A DNA stretch of 9,586 nucleotides from Actinomycetota bacterium (GTDB taxonomy: Bacteria; Actinomycetota; Coriobacteriia; Coriobacteriales; RUG844). Under the pieces are notes generated by a model, which was given only the letters and a program-made list of their open reading frames with translations, had not been told where the DNA came from and searched no databases. The position numbers were made by a program, and so were the translations under genes. Below, one piece after another: positions 1 through 7,700 of this stretch (the first letter of the stretch is position 1; each line of letters opens with the position of its first letter). The stretch lies in NCBI GenBank assembly GCA_013335845.1, contig JAAXUU010000031.1:1-9586 (forward strand), in the 5' to 3' direction.

Positions 1-317
1 ATCAGTGCGACGTACAGGACGAAACGCCAGTTCGTCAATGCCCCGACAGCAGCCATCAACTTCAAATCTCCCGCGCCCATCCCATGCATCAGATAGGGAA
101 TCATGAAGACGAAGAGCCCCACAGCCAAACCAGTCAAGCCGGTTAGAAAACCTCCCGGTACGTCATATACCGTATTAAGAAAAAGACCGACCACAGCAAA
201 GGAAACCGTCACCTTGTTGAAAATCTTGCGTTCCCTCAAATCACTGCGGACAGAGAAGAGCAAGAGACCGAAAAGTAGAACGGCCGTAACCAACCACTGT
301 GTCGTCATGAAGGCCAT
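1..317 (-). CDS. tadV: Prepilin peptidase, A24 family (TadV/CpaA type), 3' end cut by window
   Basis: Integral membrane aspartic peptidase expected to cleave the leader of Flp prepilins for Tad pilus assembly. The visible 105 residues are strongly hydrophobic with several membrane segments. They contain both hallmark aspartates of the A24 family: Asp26 in a Ser-Asp-Leu-Arg-Glu-Arg-Lys-Ile-Phe-Asn stretch after the first helix, and Asp84 in Gly-Ala-Gly-Asp-Leu-Lys-Leu-Met (family signature GxGDxK). The N-terminal methylase domain of type IV pilus PilD enzymes is absent, as is usual for TadV/CpaA. The frame stays open to the left edge, so the C-terminus lies outside. I chose the ATG at 317 because AAAGAG lies about 10 bases upstream. 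An alternative ATG at 308 would give a 4-base ATGA overlap with the upstream pilin stop but has no clear ribosome site. Either start overlaps the pilin gene, implying translational coupling. The family call is firm; the exact start is not. Confidence 0.85.
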   Translation of the reverse strand, partial: MAFMTTQWLVTAVLLFGLLLFSVRSDLRERKIFNKVTVSFAVVGLFLNTVYDVPGGFLTGLTGLAVGLFVFMIPYLMHGMGAGDLKLMAAVGALTNWRFVLYVAL

Positions 318-460
318 GTTGTAATCACTCTTTCAAAGAATGCGAGAATCTCTTCTCCCACTCCCGTAACCGCCAACAAAGCGACAACGGCGATAAGGCT
401 GAGGATCAGCGCATATTCACCAAGTCCCTGACCATCTTCGCAAACCAGAAATTTTTTCAT
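305..460 (-). CDS. flp: Flp-type pilin, 51 residues
   Basis: Small structural pilin of a Tad (tight adherence) pilus. The 51-residue product has a short charged leader, then Glu-Asp-Gly-Gln-Gly-Leu-Gly-Glu-Tyr, then one long hydrophobic helix (Ala-Leu-Ile-Leu-Ser-Leu-Ile-Ala-Val-Val). This fits the Flp processing rule G/XXXXEY, with cleavage after Gly10, leaving Glu at +5 and Tyr at +6 of the mature pilin. The mature form would be about 41 residues, ending Thr-Thr-Trp-Pro-Ser. The start at 460 is supported by AAGGA five bases upstream (plus-strand TCCTT at 466-470). The stop overlaps the start of the prepilin peptidase gene, so pilin and processing enzyme are probably co-translated. A strong stem-loop lies 15 bases before the start codon. 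The gene is real beyond reasonable doubt from the motif, although it is short. Whether it is the major or a minor pilin cannot be told. Confidence 0.9.
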   Translation of the reverse strand: MKKFLVCEDGQGLGEYALILSLIAVVALLAVTGVGEEILAFFERVITTWPS

Positions 461-852
461 AGTAATCCTTGTAGAAGCAGAAATTCCCTCCTAATGTGGA
501 GGGAATTTCTGCTGGTTTCCAAACCCGAGATATGCACCTGATGATATCGAATCTAACTCATCCGTGGCGACTCGAATCCAGCACTGATAGCAGTCCTAAA
601 CCTCCTCGCGCGGTGACAAAAGCTTCTAAGGTAGTTGAAGAAGTCGATAAACCATACGAAGATTAAACTCCCTCTTCGCAAGCACTGTTATCATTGGCCT
701 TGCACCACCTGAAGTGATTTCGATTACTTTTGTCACGTTGCACAGGAACCTTCCCATTGAACCAAATTTGTCTTTTAAAGAAGCTGATACCGTTTAATCC
801 CTATAAGCTCCTGCAACGATAACTCGAGCAGCCCTCCTTAGAGCCATGCCCT
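461..852. other. Intergenic gap between the two pilin genes
   Basis: About 390 bases without a convincing gene. Besides the stem-loop at 476-513, the minus strand holds two strong ribosome-binding-like sites with no usable start codon behind them: AAGGAGG (plus-strand 833-839) and GAGGAGG (plus-strand 601-607). It also holds a 43-codon ORF (757 down to 626) without a ribosome site, whose product I do not recognise. The stretch could be the remains of a small gene or a long untranslated leader; I see no tRNA, rRNA or terminator with a T-run. Confidence 0.5.
476..513 (-). promoter_or_regulatory. Perfect 16-bp stem-loop in the leader of the second pilin gene
   Basis: AGCAGAAATTCCCTCC at 476-491 is exactly complementary to 498-513, with a 6-base loop (492-497). 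In the minus-strand transcript the hairpin ends 15 bases before the flp start and just upstream of its AAGGA ribosome site. No T-run follows on either strand (minus strand continues TCTACAAGG), so it is not a canonical intrinsic terminator. Likely roles are an RNA-processing or 5'-stabilising hairpin, or an attenuator separating expression of the two pilins. The structure is certain; its function is inferred. Confidence 0.7.
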
Positions 853-1035
853 TTAATTGCCAGCGGGAGCAGCAGGAGCGAGCCCGTCAACAACTTCATC
901 GAGTTTGTCGACTATAGCTTCCCCTAGCCCTGTGAGCGCGAGTATACAGACTACGGCAATCAAGGCTAGAATCAGACCATACTCGGCCAAACCTTGCCCT
1001 TCTTCTTCAGACCAAATGCTTTTAATCAGTTCCAT
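853..1035 (-). CDS. flp: Flp-type pilin, 60 residues, first gene of the visible pilus cluster
   Basis: Second Flp pilin of the Tad cluster, upstream of the 51-residue one. The leader ends Ser-Glu-Glu-Glu-Gly, followed by Gln-Gly-Leu-Ala-Glu-Tyr-Gly and a single hydrophobic helix running to Leu-Gly-Glu-Ala. Cleavage by the A24 peptidase is expected after Gly13, giving Glu+5 and Tyr+6. It differs from its neighbour in carrying a Cys at residue 30 within the helix and a longer C-terminus ending Ala-Pro-Ala-Ala-Pro-Ala-Gly-Asn. The start at 1035 is chosen because GGAGG lies five bases upstream (plus-strand CCTCC at 1041-1045). In-frame ATGs further upstream (1046, 1071) would add residues unlike a Flp leader, and 1046 lies on the ribosome site itself. 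A candidate promoter sits about 50 bases upstream. Family assignment is firm; the relative role of the two pilins is unknown. Confidence 0.92.
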   Translation of the reverse strand: MELIKSIWSEEEGQGLAEYGLILALIAVVCILALTGLGEAIVDKLDEVVDGLAPAAPAGN

Positions 1036-1087
1036 TTCTGCCTCCATTTCACGTCCATCGGGTATACACATTCATTAATACACCGCT

Positions 1088-1116
1088 ATTGTCATACCGA
1101 ATATTCATAAAGTCAA
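1088..1116 (-). promoter_or_regulatory. Candidate sigma-A-type promoter for the pilin cluster
   Basis: On the minus strand TTGACT (plus 1111-1116, 5 of 6 matches to the -35 consensus) is followed by a 17-base spacer and GACAAT (plus 1088-1093, 4 of 6 matches to the -10). Transcription would start near 1080, about 45 bases before the first pilin's ATG. Found by eye only. Confidence 0.4.
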
Positions 1117-1126
1117 CATATACACC

Positions 1127-1147
1127 ATTACATGAACGGTTTGTAAT
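1127..1147. promoter_or_regulatory. Operator-like dyad ATTACA-N9-TGTAAT
   Basis: A perfect 6-bp inverted repeat with 9-base spacing, centred about 24 bases upstream of the candidate -35 of the pilin promoter. Its size and position suit a dimeric activator, but 6+6 bases can occur by chance in an AT-rich stretch and no regulator is encoded nearby. Confidence 0.3.
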
Positions 1148-1204
1148 CTTATCGACATGTTCTGGGTAACATCCGTTGCCAATCGGTAACGAAAATCGAA
1201 TATC

Positions 1205-1242
1205 CGAGTATGTACTCGCCGTCTCTCCAATTGCGAGTATGT
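1205..1242. repeat. Direct repeat of CGAGTATGT, first copy part of a palindrome
   Basis: CGAGTATGT occurs at 1205-1213 and 1234-1242, 29 bases apart. The first copy extends into a perfect dyad CGAGTA-TG-TACTCG (1205-1218). The second copy overlaps the weak -35-like TTGCGA at 1231. It may be a regulator binding site for the divergent promoters. Roughly 190-220 bases upstream of the first kinase gene. Confidence 0.35.
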
Positions 1243-1412
1243 CGGTAAAAACAACAATGAGAAATCGATACATGCGTACCCTGTTGACTATCATTCGACA
1301 ATCATGTTACATACAAATGGAACTGGTACCAGCTATTCCTTCCGCGATACCGTGCGTGCGCCACTACTACGTTTTCATTGGTTTAGCTCCTGAGCACTAC
1401 AGGCTGGATAAT

Positions 1413-1417
1413 GGAGG
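1413..1417 (+). promoter_or_regulatory. Ribosome binding site that fixes the first kinase start
   Basis: GGAGG here lies inside the longest ORF (ATG at 1411), so that ATG cannot be the start it serves. It lies 5 bases before ATG 1423 and 8 before ATG 1426. The paralogue has GGAGG (4766-4770) 7 bases before its ATG, which favours 1426. Confidence 0.7.
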
Positions 1418-1425
1418 TAGATATG

Positions 1426-4400
1426 ATGTCGGCGAAGACCCTTGCTCGAAAGCGTACCGTTTTGATGCAAGCTACGAGTATCTTCCTTTTATGCATGGGA
1501 CTGTTTTTGCTGCCATCGACCGCAGAAGCGACCGTCACCCTGGATGGCATCCGGTTCAAGGTCGCAGACTCCGCTTCACTTGATACCAGCGATATCGATG
1601 AGATTACGGTCTACGACGGTGGCATCGTCTACCTCCCCTCTTCTGCGGACGTCACCCAATTGAAAGGTACCTACCTATTCACCATCAATGCGGTGGAAAT
1701 CGAAAAGGTAGACGTTGAAACAGGGGAAGTAGTCGATGCCCCGGCGGGGCTCGGACTATCTGAAACTTCGGCGACCTTGCAGCCGGCGGAGCCCGGCGAG
1801 ATCATCGTCGACGGGAGCACAACTTCGTTCACGATCGATGTCAGCTCCTTCGCGACGACCGATGCCGACGGCAACACCTATTACGACACCACCTTCGACT
1901 GCGAGGGTGTGAAGACGAGAGTCTACATATATCAGTCGGCCAATATCCCGTCGATGTACATCCAAACCGGTCAGGGTCTCGACTTCATCCATGCCGACAA
2001 GGATAACGTCGACACGGGCGCCTCGATGGCGATGATCGACTCCAGTGGAAACGCCGTCTACAACAACATCCTCGAAGAGATCAAGGGTCGTGGTAATTCC
2101 ACGTGGCTCTACGAGAAGAAACCCTACCAAATCAAGCTCGGATCGAAGACCGAACTTGTCCCAGGCTCAGGGAGTGCGAAGACATGGATCCTGCTGGCGA
2201 ACTATGTCGATGAGACCCTTATCAGGAACCAACTTGCTTACAACCTATCCACTGATATCGGGATCGATTACTGCAGTATGGGGCAACATATCGATCTCTA
2301 TATAGACGGGGAATACTACGGCAACTACTACCTGTGCGAGAAAGTGCAAGTGGGAACGACTCGCGTCGATATCGAGGAGCTCGAGAAGACCAACGAGGCT
2401 GTGAACCCGACCATTGACTGGGATTCGACCATACCGTCGCTCGGTTCGACTCTCGACGGGCGTTTCGACCGGCTTTGCGCTATACAATACGTCGATTTCC
2501 CGGTGACACCGACTGACATCACAGGCGGATACCTGCTCGAGATGAATCGGCCGGCACTAGCTGTGGCTGAATACACATATATCTCGACAGCCCATAAAGC
2601 ATGGATCAACCTGAAGAGTCCCGAACAGGCGAACGCAGACGAGGTAGCATACATGTCCTCATTGCTCCAGGATTTCGAAGACGCGATCTACTCCCCTGAC
2701 GGATACAACGCAAAGGGCAAGCATTTCTCGGAATATATCGACGTCGAATCCTTCGCACGAAATTATCTCATCCAAGAGTTGACAGCTAATTACGACGGGT
2801 TCCGTTCAAGCACCTTCTTCTACAAGGATCAGGACACCAACAGCGTGACCGGCAAACTATATGCCGGTCCGACATGGGATTTCGACGTCTCATGCGCGAA
2901 TTCCATTCCTGTGAAGGATTTCCTCGAGGAGAAGGGCATAGGTTACCTGTATATCGGAAACGCCGGCCACACCTACTTGAGAGAGCCCGATGTCCTTGTT
3001 TACTGGATCGAAGCACTGAGAACGCATCCGGAGTTCAAGCAGGCGATTCTCGATGAATGGGATAACGTTATGGCTTCTGAGGTCGAAACGCTTCTCTCGG
3101 GCGGTATCCCCGATTATGCGGATACGATCCGTTCATCGGCTGTTATGAACAAACTACGTTGGCCGATTATCGACAGTCCTGAATTCGTCATGTACGGCAG
3201 TTTCGATGCAAGCGTAGTGACGCTCACGGATTTCCTCGATGATAGATATCATGCGCTCGCCACCAACGACGAACTCGGTGCATACAACCTTCCCGCCGGA
3301 TATCATAGCGTCACCATAGACGCTGCTTTGGCGGGAGTCGTCGAAACAACATCCCCCTACTTCGAGGAAGGCGAACGCGCAACTGTCCGTGTTCCCAGCG
3401 GCGCATCAATGGACCTCGTCGCCCGAGTCGGCGCTGAAACCTATCCTGTTGCAGAAACAGACGAACCGGGTATCTACGCATTCATCATGCCCGCCGGTTC
3501 AGTCGAAATCGCATCGACGATCACAACCCTCGGTTCGATCGATTCCATTTCCGCGCAGACTTACACCGGTGTGGAAATCCGCCCGGTCATCGTCGTGAGG
3601 GACTCCGGGGGTACCATCCTTAGTGAAGATGTGGATTATTCACTCTCCTTCAGTAATGCCACCGACGCGGGATTCGGATTTGTAACGGCGCAGGGGATCG
3701 GGGCCCATTCCGGGACGCTCTCGCGCACGTTCTCAATACAAATGACGAAGTCTGTCGAACGCTTGGGCGGGTCGACGAGGTACGGCACATGCGCGCGTAT
3801 TGTCGAGGCAGCATACCCCTCATCTGCACAGGGTGTGATCATCGCGACCGGAGGCAACTATCCGGACGCATTGACCGCCAGCGCACTCGCCGGACTCAAG
3901 GATTATCCCATTATCATCGTACCGGGCAGCGAGCTCGGTACGGAGGCGATCTCGAAAATCACCATGCTCGGGGCGAGCGAGGCCATCATCGTTGGCGGCG
4001 CTGATGTCGTCTCTGCGAATTGCGTTACACAGCTACTAGAAATCAGCTCTATCTCGAAGGTTAGGCGACTTGAGGGAAGTGACCGCTTCGGTACTGCGCT
4101 TGCTATTTTCGAGGATGGAAGAGGTAGCTGGTCAGACACTGCGATAATAACCACGGGCTACAATTATGCCGATGCCCTTTCCATCTCCCCCTTTGCTCAT
4201 GCGAACGACTCTCCTATCTTCCTGACGGAAAGTGACGGCACACTCGGACCCGAGTCGGTGGCTGCGATTTTGTCCGGAGGCTTCACCGACATCGTCCTCG
4301 TGGGAGGTACCGATGTCGTAAGCGCATATGTCGAAACCCAGCTGGGTGATGGCTATACCTATACTCGCCTTGGCGGAGATGACCGGTACGACACGTGCGT

Positions 4401-4674
4401 CCTCATAGCAGATTGGTGTACAGGCAACGATTACCTGACATGGGCAGTTTGCGGTGTTGCCACAGGGATGGATTTCCCCGATGCACTCACCGGCTCTATT
4501 CTGCTGGGATTGGATAAAGGCATTCTGTTGCTCATCGACGACGTAGCCGAGAGTTCCACCTTCGAACTTGCGAGAAATCTCGGTCCGGAAATCTCAACGG
4601 TGTATCTTCTCGGCGGCACCAGCGTCGTCAGCCCGGACCTCGCCACGAGTATGGAGTTGATGACCGCACTTTGA
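1426..4674 (+). CDS. Secreted CotH-type protein kinase with C-terminal CWB2 wall-anchor repeats (paralogue 1)
   Basis: Predicted extracellular, wall-bound protein kinase of 1082 residues. Signal peptide 1-35: basic start, hydrophobic core, cleavage Ala-Glu-Ala|Thr. A beta-rich region of unknown role spans about 36-170. CotH kinase domain about 174-600 shows Gly-Arg-Gly-Asn-Ser-Thr-Trp (221-227), Lys-Lys-Pro-Tyr-Gln-Ile-Lys-Leu (231-238), Leu-Leu-Ala-Asn-Tyr, Gly-Gly-Tyr-Leu-Leu-Glu (367-372), Asn-Tyr-Asp (455-457) and Gly-Pro-Thr-Trp-Asp-Phe-Asp (481-487), the family's probable metal-binding segment. A linker region follows, then a YTG-type Ig-like domain (about 706-772) and three CWB2 modules starting near 776, 878 and 980, each opening with an Arg-Leu-x-Gly-x-x-Arg-(Tyr/Phe) motif. 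CWB2 binds secondary wall polymers in clostridial S-layer proteins; CotH of Bacillus phosphorylates spore coat proteins. Activity and substrate here are inferred. One oddity is Asn374 where the paralogue has Asp after Leu-Leu-Glu-Met. The next gene follows 103 bases downstream on the same strand. Confidence 0.88.
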   Translation: MSAKTLARKRTVLMQATSIFLLCMGLFLLPSTAEATVTLDGIRFKVADSASLDTSDIDEITVYDGGIVYLPSSADVTQLKGTYLFTINAVEIEKVDVETGEVVDAPAGLGLSETSATLQPAEPGEIIVDGSTTSFTIDVSSFATTDADGNTYYDTTFDCEGVKTRVYIYQSANIPSMYIQTGQGLDFIHADKDNVDTGASMAMIDSSGNAVYNNILEEIKGRGNSTWLYEKKPYQIKLGSKTELVPGSGSAKTWILLANYVDETLIRNQLAYNLSTDIGIDYCSMGQHIDLYIDGEYYGNYYLCEKVQVGTTRVDIEELEKTNEAVNPTIDWDSTIPSLGSTLDGRFDRLCAIQYVDFPVTPTDITGGYLLEMNRPALAVAEYTYISTAHKAWINLKSPEQANADEVAYMSSLLQDFEDAIYSPDGYNAKGKHFSEYIDVESFARNYLIQELTANYDGFRSSTFFYKDQDTNSVTGKLYAGPTWDFDVSCANSIPVKDFLEEKGIGYLYIGNAGHTYLREPDVLVYWIEALRTHPEFKQAILDEWDNVMASEVETLLSGGIPDYADTIRSSAVMNKLRWPIIDSPEFVMYGSFDASVVTLTDFLDDRYHALATNDELGAYNLPAGYHSVTIDAALAGVVETTSPYFEEGERATVRVPSGASMDLVARVGAETYPVAETDEPGIYAFIMPAGSVEIASTITTLGSIDSISAQTYTGVEIRPVIVVRDSGGTILSEDVDYSLSFSNATDAGFGFVTAQGIGAHSGTLSRTFSIQMTKSVERLGGSTRYGTCARIVEAAYPSSAQGVIIATGGNYPDALTASALAGLKDYPIIIVPGSELGTEAISKITMLGASEAIIVGGADVVSANCVTQLLEISSISKVRRLEGSDRFGTALAIFEDGRGSWSDTAIITTGYNYADALSISPFAHANDSPIFLTESDGTLGPESVAAILSGGFTDIVLVGGTDVVSAYVETQLGDGYTYTRLGGDDRYDTCVLIADWCTGNDYLTWAVCGVATGMDFPDALTGSILLGLDKGILLLIDDVAESSTFELARNLGPEISTVYLLGGTSVVSPDLATSMELMTAL
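1789..2250 (+). repeat. High-identity block A, copy 1 (N-terminal CotH half)
   Basis: This 462-base segment aligns without gaps to 5168-5629 in the second paralogue. By eye 133 of 154 encoded residues are identical (about 86 %). It covers the residues around the GRGN(S/T)TW and KKPYQIKL motifs. Identity falls to about 58 % in the following 130 residues. Confidence 0.8.
4153..4398 (+). repeat. High-identity block B, copy 1 (second to third CWB2 module)
   Basis: This 246-base segment aligns without gaps to 7529-7774. By eye 73 of 82 encoded residues are identical (about 89 %). It spans the end of the second CWB2 module and the start of the third. Confidence 0.8.
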
Positions 4675-4777
4675 CAAAGCCATTAGACAAAACGTCCCAG
4701 TTTGTTTCACATCCTACTATAGCTGTTTAACCACGCACCACCCGCATGAGCGCACGTCGATTTACGGAGGTTACACA
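4675..4777. other. Short gap between the two kinase genes
   Basis: It holds the GGAGG ribosome site of the second gene (4766-4770). I see no convincing terminator or promoter: a perfect TTGACA at 4671-4676 overlaps the first gene's stop but has no -10 at a workable distance. The simplest reading is a two-gene transcript. Confidence 0.5.
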
Positions 4778-7700
4778 ATGACGACTAACACGATTTCCGG
4801 GAAACGCTCCTCCTTAATGTACCTTTTCGGCTTTCTTGTCATGTTCGTCTGCGTGTTCACTTACATGCTCCTACTGCCATCGACCGCATATGCGACCGTC
4901 ACCTTGGATGGCATCCAATTCAAGGTCACAGACTCTACTTCGCTTCAGACCAGCGATATCGATGTGATGACCGCCCACGACGGTGACATCGTCTACCTGC
5001 GCTCTTCCGTCGATGTCACGCGAGTGGAGGGTGCCTACCTCCTCACCGTCGACGTGGCAGAGAACGGAATGGCTGATACGGAAACTGGGGGCGTAGAAAC
5101 AGGGGGAATGGCCGAAGCTCCTACGGGGGTCGAACCACCCGAGAGCTCTACGGCCTTGGAACCGTCTGAACCCGGTGAGATTATCGTCGATGGAAGTACG
5201 GTTGCGTTCACGATCGATGTCAGCCCCTTCGCGACGACCGATGCCAACGGCAACACCTACTACGACGTCACCTTCGATTGCGAGGGTGTGGAGACGAGAA
5301 TCTACCTCTATCAGTCAGCCAACATCCCATCGATGTACATCCAAACCAGCCGGGGCCTCGACTTCATCCAAGCCGACAAGGACAATGTCGACACGGGTGC
5401 CTCGATGACGATGATCAACCCTGACGGAAGCATCGTGTATGACAACATCCTTGAAGAGATCAAGGGTCGCGGCAATACCACGTGGCTTTACGAGAAGAAG
5501 CCCTATCAGATCAAGCTCGGATCGAAGACCGACCTGGTCCCAGGCTCGGGCAGTGCGAAGACATGGATCCTTCTCGCGAACTATGTCGATGAGACCCTTA
5601 TAAGGAACCAGTTGATTTACAATCTCTCCGACTCGGTCGGCCTTGATTATTCCTGCAGCGGACAACCGGTCGACGTATATATCGACGGTGAATATAGGGG
5701 TGCCTATTATCTATGCGAAAAAGTTCAAGTCGGGACAACTCGCGTTAACATACATGACTTGGAGAAAGACAATGAAACAGCAAATCCCGGCATAGATTGG
5801 GACTCGACCACCCCAACGGCAAGCCTCGCGACAGATGCGCGTTTCGCCCGCTTCCCCGCAGCCCAATATGTTGATTTCCAAAACACTCCGGCAGATTACT
5901 CCGGGGGATATCTGCTCGAAATGGATTTCGCTATGATCGCCACCGATGAGTATACGTATTTCGTCACTGCGCGAGGCGTGCCTTTCGTTGTTAAAGGTCC
6001 GGAACAAGCCAATGCAAATGAACTTGCCTACATCTCCGCCTTCGTCCAAGATCTCGAAGATGCCATCTATTCCGATGATGGGTACAACGCGAAGGACAAG
6101 CATTATTCGGAATATATCGATATCGAATCGTTCGCTCGCTATTATCTCGTGCAGGAACTAAGCGCCAACTATGATGGTTATTACTCGAGCACGTTCTTCT
6201 ATAAAGATGCCGATGCGAACGGTGTAACGGGCAAGTTATATGCAGGACCGATCTGGGATCTCGACCTCTCTTTGGGCAACCTCTCCTATGTAATCGACAC
6301 CTTGGACGCCGAAGGATATGATTACCTCTACGTCGCGAGCGCCGCGCATACAATCCGAAGTGGCGAGGGAGTCGGCTGGGTTTCCGGGTTGGTGAACCAT
6401 CCGGAGTTCAAAGAGACCGTTAGCAAGGTATGGAGCGACCTTCTTGTACCCGAAGTCGAAAGTCTACTTTCTTCCGGAATACAGGATTACTCTTACGTCA
6501 TTCGCCCATCCGCCATCCTCAACAAGCTACGATGGCCGACGATTTCCCACCCGGACATCGTGCAATCCGGAAATTTCGACGCAAGTATCGACTACCTCAC
6601 TGATTTCCTCGAAAAACGCTACCTTGCATTGGACGCAAGCGAGGAATTGGGTGCGTATACGATTCCCGCCGGCTATTACAAAGTAACCGTCGAAAACAGC
6701 CTCACGGATTTGGTAACGCCCACGTCCCTATACGTAGCTGAAGGAAAACGTGCTGCGCTGAGAGTTGCGTCAGGTAGTGATCTGCATCTGCTCGCAAGCG
6801 ATGGGCACGACACATTTCCTGTTTCCGCAACAGACGAGACGGGTATCTACGCATTCATCATGCCCGGTGCATCGGTCACGATCTCACTCGATACGAGTAC
6901 CGATCTTGGCGCGATACAGGCAATCGAAACGCAGGTTTTCACCGGTTTTCCTATTATCCCTCCCGTTGTCGTTTCCGACACACATGGAACCCGGCTCACC
7001 GAGGGCATAGACTATTCGCTCGCATACAGCAACAATGTCGAAGCGGGTTTCGGCAATGTCACCGTTACCGGGATGGGTTCATACAGTGGCTCCATCTCGC
7101 GCACCTTCACCATCCAAAGATTGAAATCAGTTGAGCGTCTCGGAGGTCTTGATCGGTATATGACCTGTGCGAGGATTGTCGATGAAGCTTACCCGGATAC
7201 CGCAGCAGGTGTGATCATCGCTACGGGAGCGAACTACCCTGATGCGATCGCCGCAAGCGCCCTTGCCGGACTCAAGAATTACCCGATCATCATCATTCCC
7301 GGCAGCGTGCTTGGTTCCGAGGCCGCTGCATCGATAACCAGGCTCCACGCTAACGAAGCGATAATCATCGGCGGCACCGGCGTTATCTCACCTGCGGTTA
7401 TAACGCAACTCCTTGAAACTGGCTCGATCACTCACGTCGAACGTCTCTCCGGATCCAATAGGATCGGGACTTCCCTCGCGATTTTCAATACAGGCCGCGG
7501 TTCCTGGTCCGATACAGCGATAGTTGTGACAGGCTACAATTATGCCGACGCCCTTTCCATCTCACCATTCGCGTACATGAACGACTCACCTATCTTCTTG
7601 ACGGAAAGTGATGGCACGCTCGGTCCCGAGTCGTTGGCTGCGATTTTATCCGGCGGCTTCACCGACATCGTCCTCGTGGGAGGACCGGATGTCGTAAGCA

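Larger units (their letters stand above)
1036..1425. other. Divergent intergenic region between pilin and kinase genes
   Basis: About 390 bases separating the leftward pilus genes from the rightward kinase genes. It holds a candidate leftward promoter (1088-1116), a 6-9-6 dyad (1127-1147), a small hairpin around 1169-1186 and two copies of CGAGTATGT (1205 and 1234). For the rightward genes I find only weak promoter candidates: TTGACT at 1284-1289 followed at 17 bases by TTACAT, and TTGCGA at 1231-1236 followed at 16 bases by AACAAT. No convincing gene lies here. Confidence 0.5.

Noticed and set aside
476..513. Intrinsic terminator
   Set aside because: The stem is strong but no T-run follows on either strand, and it sits immediately before a ribosome site.
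1205..1242. CRISPR-like array
   Set aside because: Only two 9-base copies without regular repeat-spacer structure.
1049..1294. 81-codon minus-strand ORF upstream of the first pilin
   Set aside because: No ribosome site before its ATG, an in-frame stop just upstream, no recognisable motif, and it covers the candidate promoter and overlaps the pilin's ribosome site.
1411..1425. ATG at 1411 as start of the first kinase
   Set aside because: The GGAGG ribosome site lies inside these codons; ATG 1426 (or 1423) has the proper spacing and gives a normal signal peptide.
1176..1583. 135-codon plus-strand ORF entering the first kinase gene
   Set aside because: It overlaps the signal-peptide coding part of the kinase gene out of frame and has no ribosome site or family features.
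1756..2130. Antisense ORF with a similar counterpart at 5315-5665
   Set aside because: The two minus-strand ORFs resemble each other only because they lie opposite the best conserved part of the paralogous kinase genes; no ribosome site or independent motif is seen.
4671..4676. Perfect TTGACA that might be a promoter for the second kinase
   Set aside because: The sequence 16-18 bases downstream (GTCCCA region) bears no resemblance to a -10 box; TACTAT at 4715 is 38 bases away.
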